This document shows, piece by piece, positions 26,247 through 33,973 of a stretch of 64,000 bases of DNA. The DNA is from Sulfuricurvum sp. (GTDB lineage: Bacteria > Campylobacterota > Campylobacteria > Campylobacterales > Sulfurimonadaceae). Positions within the stretch are counted from its first letter, which is position 1; every line of letters begins with the position of its first letter. A program made the position numbers and the translations under genes. The stretch lies in the NCBI RefSeq assembly GCF_023229695.1, contig NZ_JALNYS010000009.1, forward strand, positions 62,001 through 126,000, written 5' to 3'. The notes below the pieces were generated by a model, which saw only the letters and a list, made by a program, of their open reading frames with translations, was not told the origin of the DNA and did no database searches.

Positions 26247-26573
26247 TTATCCTTTCGGGGTAATTTCGGAGCTGGTCTCGACACTTTGACCTTTATTGTC
26301 TTTGGCAATAACTTTTAATGTCCCTGCGGAGGGAACTTTAAAACTGATACTCATCAGAGGATTTACCGACAGCGATTCCCAGATCACCATCTTCGTGATC
26401 AATTTATCGTTGAACATGAATTTGACTTCATCGATATAGTGAGCCGGAATCAGGGCCCCCGTATCTTTATCTTTACGCATCCCGGTTTCCATCGGGTGCA
26501 TCGCCATAAAATCGATTTTAATAATCTCGCCTGCCGCGTAGGTTTTCGGTTTGATTTTAATCAGTGTTTTCAT
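26247..26573 (-). CDS. soxZ: Thiosulfate oxidation carrier complex protein SoxZ
   Basis: A 108-residue immunoglobulin-like partner of SoxY. Family segments are AAGEIIKIDFMAMHPMETG, PAHYIDEVKFMFND and the SISFKVPSAGTLKVIAKD strand pair. No signal peptide is seen, as usual; SoxZ is exported with SoxY by the Tat system. It is separated from soxY by about 260 nt of repeat DNA instead of the short gap usual for soxYZ. Confidence 0.93.
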   Translation of the reverse strand: MKTLIKIKPKTYAAGEIIKIDFMAMHPMETGMRKDKDTGALIPAHYIDEVKFMFNDKLITKMVIWESLSVNPLMSISFKVPSAGTLKVIAKDNKGQSVETSSEITPKG

Positions 26574-26596
26574 AGTGTTTTCCTTTAATCTTCTTT

Positions 26597-26756
26597 TTTA
26601 TAACTGATGTTACGCACTTTTCGGGCAAAGCCCGTAAAGTGGCAGGGACTAGGGTCCCTACAACCCCCTAAAGCTACCCGCATCTTCCGGATGCGGGAGA
26701 TTACTAACCTTGTCGCACTTGTTTAGACAAGCTGCGTAAGGTCAGTTTATAACTGA
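26597..26756. mobile_element. MITE-like element between soxY and soxZ
   Basis: A 144-bp segment (26603-26746) has imperfect terminal inverted repeats: ACTGATGTTACGC on the left and GCGTAAGGTCAGT on the right (11 of 13 match). The 11-bp TTTATAACTGA occurs at both edges (26597-26607 and 26746-26756), as a target duplication would. Inside are three palindromes: GGGCAAAGCCC, GGGAC-tag-GGTCCC-like, and CCCGCATC-ttccg-GATGCGGG. It has no coding capacity. Partial copies lie at 28058-28295, 40011-40052, 49771-49870 and 50016-50072. Confidence 0.6.
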
Positions 26757-26764
26757 AAATAGCC

Positions 26765-26821
26765 GTCATCCTCGGACTTGGTCCGTGGATCCAGCTGGAT
26801 TCCCGCCTTCGCGGGAATGAC
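26765..26821. repeat. GTCATCC...GGGAATGAC palindromic repeat
   Basis: A compound palindrome starting GTCATCCTCGGAC and ending TTCGCGGGAATGAC. The ATTCCCG...CGGGAAT core resembles the short palindromes widespread in bacterial intergenic DNA (e.g. neisserial dRS3-type). Related copies in this window: 33703, 36268, 49915, 53262 and 55621. Confidence 0.75.
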
Positions 26822-26833
26822 GTTGATTCTAAA

Positions 26834-27306
26834 TCAACCGCATCCGCCGATCGTTACTTTGACGTTTTGTTTCGTGCTCAGGAACGTTCCGTCGCTCATC
26901 TCCGCGATCGCCACGATGTCCTGAGTTCCGCCGAGTTTCACACGGGTTCCGAAATACGCCTCTCCGTTGGCCGGGGTCAAATAGATATTGGCACATCGGA
27001 CATTGCCGTTTTCGATGCCAAAACGTGGATTGCTTTCACATACTCTTTATCGCTCATCGGGCTTTCAACCGTTACTTTTACCGGCACAACCGCACCGTTT
27101 TCTGCAATCTCAGGGGCCGAGAGGGTCACTTTAGATGAGGGAGTCAACGGCTTTCCCCCCGTAATGGCCGAAACAGCGGTATCGTAATTCATCTCGTTCG
27201 GACTTACCACTTTTTTTGCTTCGTCCGCACCGCTTGCTACATGGGGAAGGAGAGTTGCACATGCCGCTACCGCTCCAAATCTTTTTAAAAATGATCGACG
27301 TTCCAT
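26834..27306 (-). pseudogene. soxY: SoxY sulfur carrier, interrupted by a one-base frameshift
   Basis: SoxY holds sulfur intermediates on the Cys of its C-terminal GGCG arm. The frame from 27306 gives a Tat-type leader (ERRSFLKRFGAVAACATLL) and a good SoxY domain up to HVLASKTAMSDV, then runs off to a stop at 26977. The remaining half continues in another frame: NIYLTPANGEAYFGTR, LGGTQDIVAIAEMSDGTFL and the terminal VKVTIGGCG with stop at 26834. Restoring one G at about 26991 (GATGTG-CCAAT to GATGTG-GCCAAT) joins both. Real mutation and sequencing or assembly error cannot be told apart here. Confidence 0.85.
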
Positions 27307-27385
27307 TTTTTCTCCTTAATTCATCATTTAAACGCCAACGAGGTAAAACCCCGCCGGCTACGCTAGCCGCTATGGCACTGAAGCT

Positions 27386-27401
27386 TGTCTCTATCGAGAC
27401 A
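27386..27401 (-). promoter_or_regulatory. Stem-loop between soxX and soxY
   Basis: TGTCTC-tatc-GAGACA forms a perfect 6-bp stem 5 nt past the soxX stop. It lacks a T tract, so it is more likely a transcript-stabilising or processing hairpin than a strong terminator. GGCTA-cgc-TAGCC lies nearby in the same gap. Confidence 0.4.
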
Positions 27402-27406
27402 GAACT

Positions 27407-27928
27407 TTACTTTTTAACCGATACGATGTAAGAGGCAAGGTCACACACTTCGCGCTCATTCATCAAGCCGTTCGTCAAATTCACCGTCATGTGCGATGTC
27501 GGATTATCCACACGCGGATCGGCAATTTTCTGGTACACAAAAGTACCGTTCCGTACCCCGCTGTCCATATAAAGCGCTTTGTAGTTGCTCAGATCCGGAC
27601 CGATATTTCCGTACCCTTTCGCCCCTTCGATATTATGACAGGCGACACAGTTGCCGTATTGTTTCTCTTTCCCGTCAGGAAGTATTTTGACCAGCCCTTC
27701 GGGTGCGGGCTCTTTTGTCTCTTTTCCGTTCAAATTATGAAAAATGTATTGTCCGCGTGCAATCGCTGCGGGATCATCACTGATACACCCCTGCGGCATC
27801 ACATAGGTTTTGGCTGAGGGAAGGGCATCTTTTTTTAAAATGGCAGACGCATCGGGACTCTCAATCACTTGCTGCAGATCGGCTGCTCCCAAAAAGGTGG
27901 CGATTCCAAGCAGTATCATTTTTCGCAT
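27407..27928 (-). CDS. soxX: Sulfur oxidation c-type cytochrome SoxX
   Basis: A 173-residue periplasmic cytochrome c. A signal peptide (KMILLGIATFLGAA) is followed by one heme site (C94, C97, H98 in GNCVACHN) and a C-terminal SHMTVNLTNGLMNEREVCDL region that supplies the axial Met. Together with SoxA it forms the SoxAX complex. I chose the ATG at 27928, with AAGGAG 5 nt upstream; that Shine-Dalgarno lies in a hairpin (27934-27957). First gene of the leftward sox cluster. Confidence 0.93.
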   Translation of the reverse strand: MRKMILLGIATFLGAADLQQVIESPDASAILKKDALPSAKTYVMPQGCISDDPAAIARGQYIFHNLNGKETKEPAPEGLVKILPDGKEKQYGNCVACHNIEGAKGYGNIGPDLSNYKALYMDSGVRNGTFVYQKIADPRVDNPTSHMTVNLTNGLMNEREVCDLASYIVSVKK

Positions 27929-27933
27929 TGGCT

Positions 27934-27957
27934 CTCCTTGATTCAATTTTCAAGGAG
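27934..27957 (-). promoter_or_regulatory. Hairpin sequestering the soxX Shine-Dalgarno
   Basis: CTCCTTG (27934-27940) and CAAGGAG (27951-27957) form a perfect 7-bp stem with a 10-nt loop. On the message the 3' arm CAAGGAG is the soxX ribosome binding site, so folding would hide it. A -10-like TACAAT (rc, 27959-27964) lies just upstream, but a start there would fall in or past the stem; the true start is more likely further upstream. Confidence 0.5.
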
Positions 27958-28057
27958 CATTGTAGAGAAGGAGTGTAAAATTAACGTAAAAAAAAAGAAA
28001 TTAGTAGGTATCTACCCTTACGTATCTTGCTTTACTAAGCGCATCAAGGGAATTTTC

Positions 28058-28295
28058 TCCCGCATCCGAAAGATGCGGGTAGCGTTTCAGGAAACATCCC
28101 TTCGGGAGCGCTTCGCTTGTTTTGGGGGTTGTAGGGACGTCAGTCCCTGCCACTTTACGGGCTTTTCTTTAGTAAGCGCGTAAAGTGGAGTTAATCTCTC
28201 GCATCCAAAAGATGCGGGTAGCTTTAGGGGGGTGCAGGGGACAAATTGTCCCCTGCCACTTTACGGGCTTTGCCCGAAAAGTGCGTAACATCAGT
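28058..28295. repeat. Two tandem partial copies of the MITE-like repeat
   Basis: This fills most of the 362-nt gap (27929-28290) between soxX and the histidine kinase gene. Copy A (about 28058-28188) and copy B (about 28196-28295) are both inverted relative to the 26603 element; each carries the CCGCATCC...GATGCGGG palindrome and CCACTTTACGGGC. Copy A holds extra palindromic sequence. Copy B ends GTGCGTAACATCAGT, and this end supplies the TGA stop of the kinase gene. The remaining part (27965-28057) is AT-rich with no gene visible and probably contains the sox promoter. Confidence 0.65.
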
Positions 28296-29457
28296 TCTTT
28301 TGAAAGATCGGAGGGGCAAAACGGTAGCTAAACTGGCTCCCTTTTCCGTATTCTGAATCGATTTGTAGATCAATGCCGGCTTTGTCGATGATCGATTTGA
28401 CAATATTCAACCCGATTCCAAATCCCCCCTTCTCCTGATTTTCCCGATAATAGCGTTCGAATATCCGACTGACGTCTTCGATCCCGATGCCGTCATCTTT
28501 GAACCTCATCACGCAATACTCCTCATGCTTCTCCAGCTTCACCTCGATCTTCCCCTCTTCGTGCGAATACTTAATCGCGTTGGAGAGGTTGTTGTCAATG
28601 ATCCGCTGCAGCTGGGTCGGATTAAAGGATAATGTGACCTCCTCATCGATGCATACCGAGATCGTGATATTTTTAAGGGCGGCCACCTCCGAAAAATAGT
28701 CGATCCTCTCTTGGAGAAAACGGCTCAAATCGATCGGTACATACGCAAACGAAAGCCTCTCGTTTTTGATCAGATAGTCCATGTCGTTGTACAGCGTTGC
28801 GAGGGTTTTCGTCGCCGCCTTGATCCGTTGAAGGTATTTATTATGGGGATTGGCCCGATTGTACAGATCGATATTGACGTTGATAATCGAGAGGGGGGTA
28901 TTGATCTCATGCATCGAATCTTTAATAAACCGGTCCAGCCGTTTGTTGACCCTCTGAAACGGCAAGGCAAAACGGTCCAAAAAATAGAGGGACAACACAA
29001 AAAAAATGGAGGTGATAAAAAAGAGGATGATGACGGCATCCTGATAAATAGGGGCATACGCAAGTTTCCCCCCCACGACCAGATAAGCGGCCTCAAAATA
29101 GCGCCTCTCCGGTAACGGCACGATCAGATAGCCGTAATTGTCCTGAATATGGTAACCCGCTTTCTGGATCTTCAAAGGGGCCCTAATGAGGGTAAAAACC
29201 GGATTGAAGTGTTCATCGTACAGCCCCGATTGAAAGGTCCGAAATCGCGGATAATCAAAAACCTTCTCCTCTTGCTGGCTAAACGTCTCCATGGCCTGCA
29301 CGATCAGATGCGACTGCTGTTTGAGTTTAAACTCATACTGAATCTCATAGACATATTTCATATACGTGACGTATAGGTAGGTCGGGACCAGCAGCAGCAC
29401 CGCAATGAGTATCGTATAGAGAAACGCGTTTTTGAGGGCGTAGCGGTTATCGTTCAA
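28291..29457 (-). CDS. Sensor histidine kinase
   Basis: A 388-residue membrane kinase. TM1 lies at about residues 11-31, a short extracytoplasmic sensor of about 100 residues follows, and TM2 is YQDAVIILFFITSIFFVLSL. The phospho-acceptor His is in SMHEINTPLSIINVN. The ATPase motifs are NNLSNAIKYSHEEG (N box), FKDDGIGIEDVSRIF (G1/F) and GGFGIGLNIVKSI (G2). It overlaps the response-regulator gene by 11 nt. The TGA stop is part of a dispersed repeat end, so the native C-terminus may have been trimmed. Confidence 0.9.
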   Translation of the reverse strand: MNDNRYALKNAFLYTILIAVLLLVPTYLYVTYMKYVYEIQYEFKLKQQSHLIVQAMETFSQQEEKVFDYPRFRTFQSGLYDEHFNPVFTLIRAPLKIQKAGYHIQDNYGYLIVPLPERRYFEAAYLVVGGKLAYAPIYQDAVIILFFITSIFFVLSLYFLDRFALPFQRVNKRLDRFIKDSMHEINTPLSIINVNIDLYNRANPHNKYLQRIKAATKTLATLYNDMDYLIKNERLSFAYVPIDLSRFLQERIDYFSEVAALKNITISVCIDEEVTLSFNPTQLQRIIDNNLSNAIKYSHEEGKIEVKLEKHEEYCVMRFKDDGIGIEDVSRIFERYYRENQEKGGFGIGLNIVKSIIDKAGIDLQIDSEYGKGSQFSYRFAPPIFQKN

Positions 29458-30100
29458 TGATGTACCCTAATCCTCGACGGTTTTGGATGATCTCGACGGG
29501 GAGCTTCTTGCGCAGATTATTGATCTGTACCCGTATGTTGGCCGGATCGACGTATTCTCCCCATATTTCGTCTTGAAACATCTCCACCGATACGATTTGA
29601 TTGACATGCTTGAGGAGTACCCCCAATATCTCTTTTTCGGTCTTGCTCAATCCGATATTCGCCCCCTTGAAACTCAGCGTAAAGTTTTCGGTATCGTAGA
29701 TCAGCCCCTGGCCGAAATCGATCTGATTTTCCCCATGGTGGTAATAGCTTTTGAGGGCATGGATAATCCGAAACTGCAATTCGGTCAGGTCAAACGGCTT
29801 GCGGATATAATCGCAGCATCCCGATTTGTACCCCTCTTCCAGATTGGCCACATTGACCATAGAGGTGAGGAAAATGGCCGGCGTTTTATTCCCCTCTTTG
29901 CGCAGGGTTCGAAGCAGCTCAAATCCGTCTTTCCCCGGAACGTTGACATCCAGAAGGTAGAGATCAAAATGGGTTTCGTAAATCGCTTCATACGCCCTCT
30001 CCCCGTTTGAAAATCCGATCACCTCAAATCCGAGATCTTCCAGAAATTCGGTAATACTGACCCGTAACATATACTCGTCTTCCAGCAACAACACCCTCAT
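29447..30100 (-). CDS. OmpR-type response regulator
   Basis: A 217-residue regulator: receiver domain with phospho-acceptor D51 (LYLLDVNVPGKDG) and Lys in IRKPFDL, then a winged-helix DNA-binding domain (SKTEKEILGVLLKHVNQIVS...IRVQINNLRKKL...RRGLGYIIE). It overlaps the Cache-protein gene by 4 nt and the kinase by 11 nt, so the three are translated together. Target genes cannot be read from here. Confidence 0.93.
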   Translation of the reverse strand: MRVLLLEDEYMLRVSITEFLEDLGFEVIGFSNGERAYEAIYETHFDLYLLDVNVPGKDGFELLRTLRKEGNKTPAIFLTSMVNVANLEEGYKSGCCDYIRKPFDLTELQFRIIHALKSYYHHGENQIDFGQGLIYDTENFTLSFKGANIGLSKTEKEILGVLLKHVNQIVSVEMFQDEIWGEYVDPANIRVQINNLRKKLPVEIIQNRRGLGYIIER

Positions 30101-31224
30101 CGTATCTCCCCTTTTATCTCTTTGGATACCTTATACCCCAGCATCATCCCGATCAACTCCTCTTTGGAATAGCCGTTGAGCCGTTCACGCGCTTCATCCA
30201 AAAAGAGTTCCCGATCTTCCGGAGGGACGATATCTTTTAGATAGAGTAAATCATTGTCATAGCTGTTCTGAAACAGTGCGTTTTTCATCGACTTTTTGAC
30301 CATAACATCGTAGAGTTCGTTTCGGGAGAGGTGCATCAGCAGCGATATATCCTCTTCGTCCGAATGGGCATAGGCTTTAATCTGCTTCGGGGAGAGGGAA
30401 AATACAAAGGCCCCGACGATCTCCCCCTCTCCGTTGCTCATCGGCTCATAAAAGAGATAACGCCCTCCGCTGAAAACCGCATGCGTCTGTTTCAACCGTT
30501 TAAAATCGATCCCCTCCAGCAGCTTCAAATCGCTTTGGGTATATTTGGTATTGACCAGGATGAAATCTTTTCCGATCGCCGGATTCTCCTGCATAAATAC
30601 GGCAGTTTCATAAAATTTTTCATCCATCAAAATATACAGATCAATCCCCAATCGGTCGAAATACTCCTGCGCCGTCTCGAAAAAAGAGACCACTTCGACA
30701 AAACCGATCATTTTTTCTTTCTGATACACCGGAACCGTCGCCTTGATCCCCAGCTTCCGCCCCACCTCAATCGCCGAACGGGGTTTGCGGTGATTTTGAA
30801 AATAGAGGAGATCGGGACGATGAAACTCCAAAGGCATCCCGGCGTACGAGTTGTCCCAGCTACGGGCAAAAATAACATAATCGGAGGTAATAACCTGCGC
30901 ACGGATCAATGAATTGGTATGGACTTTAATCGATTCCATCCCCTCAGAGAGGATTTTAAACCCCTGATCTTCATCTTCTTGCTCCAAAGCGTTGATCAGT
31001 CCCGTATTCTGAGAAAGGATCAGTGCATTTTGCAGCGCGCTGTCGCGCTCTTTGTCCAGCTGATTGTTCAATGCCAATGAGAGCTGATCGCTCAGCCGTT
31101 CCAGCGTTTGGGAGGTCACCTTTTGTTCCAAATACCAAAACACCCCCCCCAAACAGAGGATAATCGCCGTAAAAACAATCCCGATCACCCTCTTCTTGGC
31201 TATTAGTTCCAAAAACCGCTCCAT
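30097..31224 (-). CDS. Membrane Cache-domain sensor protein without output domain
   Basis: A 375-residue protein with an N-terminal transmembrane helix (IGIVFTAIILCLGGVFWYL) and a large extracytoplasmic region that looks like a double Cache fold (VITSDYVIFARSWDNSYAG, GIKATVPVYQKEKMIGFVEV, GEGEIVGAFVFSLS). The C-terminus (about residues 285-375) is helical and charged, without HAMP, kinase, GGDEF or methyl-accepting parts, and ends in a motif-free tail. No second membrane helix is obvious, so most of it should be periplasmic. Placed between flhB and a two-component pair it may be a third, accessory sensing component. Confidence 0.7.
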   Translation of the reverse strand: MERFLELIAKKRVIGIVFTAIILCLGGVFWYLEQKVTSQTLERLSDQLSLALNNQLDKERDSALQNALILSQNTGLINALEQEDEDQGFKILSEGMESIKVHTNSLIRAQVITSDYVIFARSWDNSYAGMPLEFHRPDLLYFQNHRKPRSAIEVGRKLGIKATVPVYQKEKMIGFVEVVSFFETAQEYFDRLGIDLYILMDEKFYETAVFMQENPAIGKDFILVNTKYTQSDLKLLEGIDFKRLKQTHAVFSGGRYLFYEPMSNGEGEIVGAFVFSLSPKQIKAYAHSDEEDISLLMHLSRNELYDVMVKKSMKNALFQNSYDNDLLYLKDIVPPEDRELFLDEARERLNGYSKEELIGMMLGYKVSKEIKGEIR

Positions 31225-32291
31225 CAGAGATGATCCTTTCGCTTTTTTCCCATCTTGTAGACGTACGCGAGCACCTCGGCGACTGCGGCAAACATCATGT
31301 CCGGAATCGCCCGATCCAACTCCACCTCTTTGTACAGCGAACGGGCCAGCGGAGGATTCTGGACAATATGGACTCCGTTTTCACGGGCCACTTTTTTAAT
31401 CTGAATCGCAATGTTATCCACCCCTTTCGCGACTACGACGGGGGCAAAATGTTTGGTTTCATCGTATTTGATCGCCACGGCATAATGGGTAGGATTGGTG
31501 ATAACGACATCGGCAGTCGGAACGGCGGACATCATCCGCTTGCGCGCCGCCTGCATCTGGATTTGACGAATCTTCGCTTTGATATGGGGATCCCCCTCCA
31601 TATTTTTGTATTCGTCTTTAATCTCCTGCAACGACATTTTCAGCTTGTCAAAATACTCTTTACGGGTGATAAACAGATCCACCAGCGAATAGATAAAGAT
31701 AATAATCAGCATAACGGCGGCAAGGACGATCGCTTTATCCCTCAGCCACCCCATTTGATCTTGAAGCGTAAATAGTGCTACCGTCGGAAGCTCTTCCATA
31801 TACCCCCAAAAAAACATAAATCCGACACCAAGTGCCGTCATGGATTTAAAGGTGATTTTAAGCGATTCAATCACTTTTTTAACAGTAAACAGGTTCCCGA
31901 TCCCTTTGATCGGATCGATTTTTGAAAAATTCGGCATGAGCGGTTTGGTCGTAAAATTAAACCCGATCTGCGCAACCGTCCCCAATACCCCGGCGATCGC
32001 AACGATCAACGTAATCGGTATGATCATAATCAGGGATTCGCGGAACGTTACGATCGCCATATCCAGCATCCCTTCCCTGTCCAGAGGGGTTCCGATAAGC
32101 GAAAAATAGTAACGGGAGAGGAGAAGCACCCGGTCACTGATAAAATCAAACATGACCAGTAAAGTGAGAATAGCAACAAAAAGGACAGCGACTCCGACAA
32201 TATCCTGACTTTTGGCAACATTCCCGTCCGCACGGGCATCTTCGATTTTCTTGGCGGTGGGTTCTTCGGTCTTCTCCTGATCGTCAGCCAC
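31224..32291 (-). CDS. flhB: Flagellar export apparatus protein FlhB
   Basis: A 355-residue type III export switch protein. It has four N-terminal transmembrane helices (first at about 31-48) and a cytoplasmic domain with the self-cleaving NPTH at residues 266-269 (VITNPTHYAVAIKYD). The N-terminal DDQEKTEEPTAKKIEDAR is typical of FlhB rather than of injectisome homologues. It lies 3 nt after nadC and overlaps the Cache-protein gene by 1 nt. No other flagellar gene is nearby. Confidence 0.92.
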   Translation of the reverse strand: MADDQEKTEEPTAKKIEDARADGNVAKSQDIVGVAVLFVAILTLLVMFDFISDRVLLLSRYYFSLIGTPLDREGMLDMAIVTFRESLIMIIPITLIVAIAGVLGTVAQIGFNFTTKPLMPNFSKIDPIKGIGNLFTVKKVIESLKITFKSMTALGVGFMFFWGYMEELPTVALFTLQDQMGWLRDKAIVLAAVMLIIIFIYSLVDLFITRKEYFDKLKMSLQEIKDEYKNMEGDPHIKAKIRQIQMQAARKRMMSAVPTADVVITNPTHYAVAIKYDETKHFAPVVVAKGVDNIAIQIKKVARENGVHIVQNPPLARSLYKEVELDRAIPDMMFAAVAEVLAYVYKMGKKRKDHL

Positions 32292-32294
32292 AGA

Positions 32295-33110
32295 TTAATC
32301 CATTTTCATCGATACATCTATCCAATTGGCCTGATGGATCAATGAACCGGTACTGATCGCATCGACGCCGGTTTTAGCGTAATTTTCGATGGTATCGAGC
32401 GAAATATTTCCACTCGCTTCGAGCAGCACACGGCTGTGGTATCTCTCTTTGTATTCCACAACGTCGCGAAGCTGATCCGGTGACATATTATCGCACATGA
32501 CGATATCCGCGCCCGCCGCCATAGCACGTTTCGCCATCTCAAAATCTTCGGCTTCGATCTCGATTTTCGAAGTGAAGGGGATCTTTTGTCGCGCCTGCGC
32601 CATAAAGAGTTCGAGGTTGTCGATCGTTTTGAGATGGGTATCTTTGAGCATCAGCGCATCGTCCAGCCCCATCCGGTGGTTCGTCGCCCCCCCGATCCGG
32701 GTGGCGTATTTCTCGAACGTCCGAAGCATCGGACGGGTTTTTCGGGTATCGAGGAGCTTGGTTCCATACGGCGCGATCAGATCGACGTATTTGCGGGTCA
32801 GCGTCGCAATCGAACTGGCGTGCAGCAGTATGTTCAGCAACGTCCGCTCGATCCGAAGAAGGGTATGCGAATCTCCCTCCAACTCCATCAGCACATCTCC
32901 TTTGATGAACCGTTCGCCGTCTTGTTTGTGCCAGACGATGACAAATCCTTCGATATGGGCCAGCACCCGCAGATATTCTTCCCCAGCCAACACACCGTCA
33001 CTTTTAGCAATGATTTTCGCAGATGCAGAGACAGGATCGGAGACCCGTGCATACAAATCCCCGCGCCCTACGTCTTCGGCCAATACTTCACGGATAAATG
33101 GTTCGATCAT
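32295..33110 (-). CDS. nadC: Nicotinate-nucleotide pyrophosphorylase (carboxylating)
   Basis: A 271-residue quinolinate phosphoribosyltransferase, converting quinolinate and PRPP to nicotinate mononucleotide. Signature segments are DTRKTRPMLRTFEKYATRIG, GGATNHRMGLDDALMLKDTH and EIEAEDFEMAKRA. It precedes flhB by 3 nt. The pathway partner nadA lies 3.2 kb upstream at 36335, beyond a toxin-antitoxin island; in H. pylori the two are neighbours as I recall. Confidence 0.95.
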   Translation of the reverse strand: MIEPFIREVLAEDVGRGDLYARVSDPVSASAKIIAKSDGVLAGEEYLRVLAHIEGFVIVWHKQDGERFIKGDVLMELEGDSHTLLRIERTLLNILLHASSIATLTRKYVDLIAPYGTKLLDTRKTRPMLRTFEKYATRIGGATNHRMGLDDALMLKDTHLKTIDNLELFMAQARQKIPFTSKIEIEAEDFEMAKRAMAAGADIVMCDNMSPDQLRDVVEYKERYHSRVLLEASGNISLDTIENYAKTGVDAISTGSLIHQANWIDVSMKMD

Positions 33111-33144
33111 ACGGTTACCTTTTTAACTTTTTTCAGACGTTGAT

Positions 33145-33381
33145 TCAGACGGTAGCTGTCGTCGCTTGAATATACTTACGCAATGCCATATTCATAAGCG
33201 TTTGATACCCCTGCTTTTCAGATAACGAGAGCTTTTTAAAATACATCACGATGTCATCATCCAGACGCATACTAACGGAAACTTTATGAGGGGTATAAAA
33301 ATACCCGCGAACGGCTCCGCTCATATCCACTTCATCAGGAATCTCATATTCCGCTTCCATCTTTAAAAGTTCATCACGCAT
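33145..33381 (-). CDS. brnA: BrnA-type antitoxin
   Basis: About 78 residues with a C-terminal ribbon-helix-helix-like segment (VSVSMRLDDDIVMYFKKLS). I chose the ATG at 33381 (MRDELLKM), which overlaps the brnT stop by 8 nt and has GGAGGT upstream. BrnA binds BrnT and represses the operon; toxin-first order is typical. The frame is open for 24 codons further upstream inside brnT. Confidence 0.8.
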   Translation of the reverse strand: MRDELLKMEAEYEIPDEVDMSGAVRGYFYTPHKVSVSMRLDDDIVMYFKKLSLSEKQGYQTLMNMALRKYIQATTATV

Positions 33382-33652
33382 AGTTTTGTACCTCCTTTGG
33401 AGTTGCTTTTCGGGCAGAGATAATACGGATAACAGGCTCTTGATGCTCATCAAAATACAGATGCGCCACCATCGTAATCATCCCTTTTTTGGTTGCACCG
33501 ATGCTGAACCATCGCTCCTCGCCATACGCATACCGCAGATCAAGCTTCGAAATCATCATCGGATCGTTAAATATCTCCGATGCTTCCTCAAAACTTATCC
33601 CATGCTTGATAATATTGGCGCTGTTCTTCGTATCATCCCATTCATATTTCAT
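33374..33652 (-). CDS. brnT: BrnT-type ribonuclease toxin
   Basis: A 92-residue toxin with a RelE-like fold. The BrnT signature is clear: YEWDDTKNSANIIKHGISFEEASEIFNDP with the conserved WDxxKxxxNxxKH, and IRIISARKATPKEVQNY at the C-terminus. It is expected to inhibit translation through RNA cleavage. First gene of brnTA in the accessory island between nadA and nadC. Confidence 0.88.
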   Translation of the reverse strand: MKYEWDDTKNSANIIKHGISFEEASEIFNDPMMISKLDLRYAYGEERWFSIGATKKGMITMVAHLYFDEHQEPVIRIISARKATPKEVQNYA

Positions 33653-33702
33653 AAAACAATTTTACTCTTATGTATGGACAATGTCAAGATAAGTGTTTTA
33701 TA

Positions 33703-33728
33703 GATTCCGTGTCGTAGCACGGAATGAC
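33703..33728. repeat. Short palindromic repeat GATTCCGTG...CACGGAATGAC
   Basis: An inverted repeat ATTCCGTG-tcgtag-CACGGAAT just upstream of brnT. The same 26-bp sequence recurs at 49943-49968, inside a GTCATCC-type compound repeat. Confidence 0.7.
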
Positions 33729-33760
33729 AGTGGCAATTTATTTTTGATTTCAATATGCCC

Positions 33761-33967
33761 CTATTTCAAAAAGACAATTTTTATTTTATTGGATAAAAAC
33801 GTGTAGCTATTGCACAAGCATGTCAAGCGACATTTAAAAATGACCATCTGCGCCAGATAAAAATTTGCTTTTAATAGTAAATCAAATCCTGATAAAAGGG
33901 TATTTTTAGCCAAGTGCGCTTCTTGCGCTAGTAGACTAAAATTTTTATCAAAACCAATTTGATGCAC
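33761..33967 (-). CDS. Doubtful 68-codon reading frame, possible gene remnant
   Basis: A short frame whose first part (IGFDKNFSLLAQEAHLAKN, LLSGFDLLLKANFYLAQM) is helical and protein-like; the rest is Cys/Phe-rich and less convincing. It begins 7 nt past the stop of the DUF2442 gene, without a clear ribosome binding site. It could be the start of a decayed gene or noise. This 320-nt stretch (33653-33973) otherwise holds only the palindromic repeat at 33703. Confidence 0.2.
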   Translation of the reverse strand: MHQIGFDKNFSLLAQEAHLAKNTLLSGFDLLLKANFYLAQMVIFKCRLTCLCNSYTFLSNKIKIVFLK

Positions 33968-33973
33968 TTTTAA

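Noticed and set aside
28058..28295. Possible CRISPR or integron-like array of repeats
   Set aside because: Only two related units, with internal palindromes and no regular spacers; better explained as degenerate copies of the MITE-like element.
30097..31224. Methyl-accepting chemotaxis receptor
   Set aside because: The Cache-like region is present, but there is no HAMP or methyl-accepting signalling hairpin.
31224..32291. Type III injectisome (YscU/HrcU) component
   Set aside because: No other injectisome gene is nearby, and the N-terminal segment is of the flagellar FlhB type.
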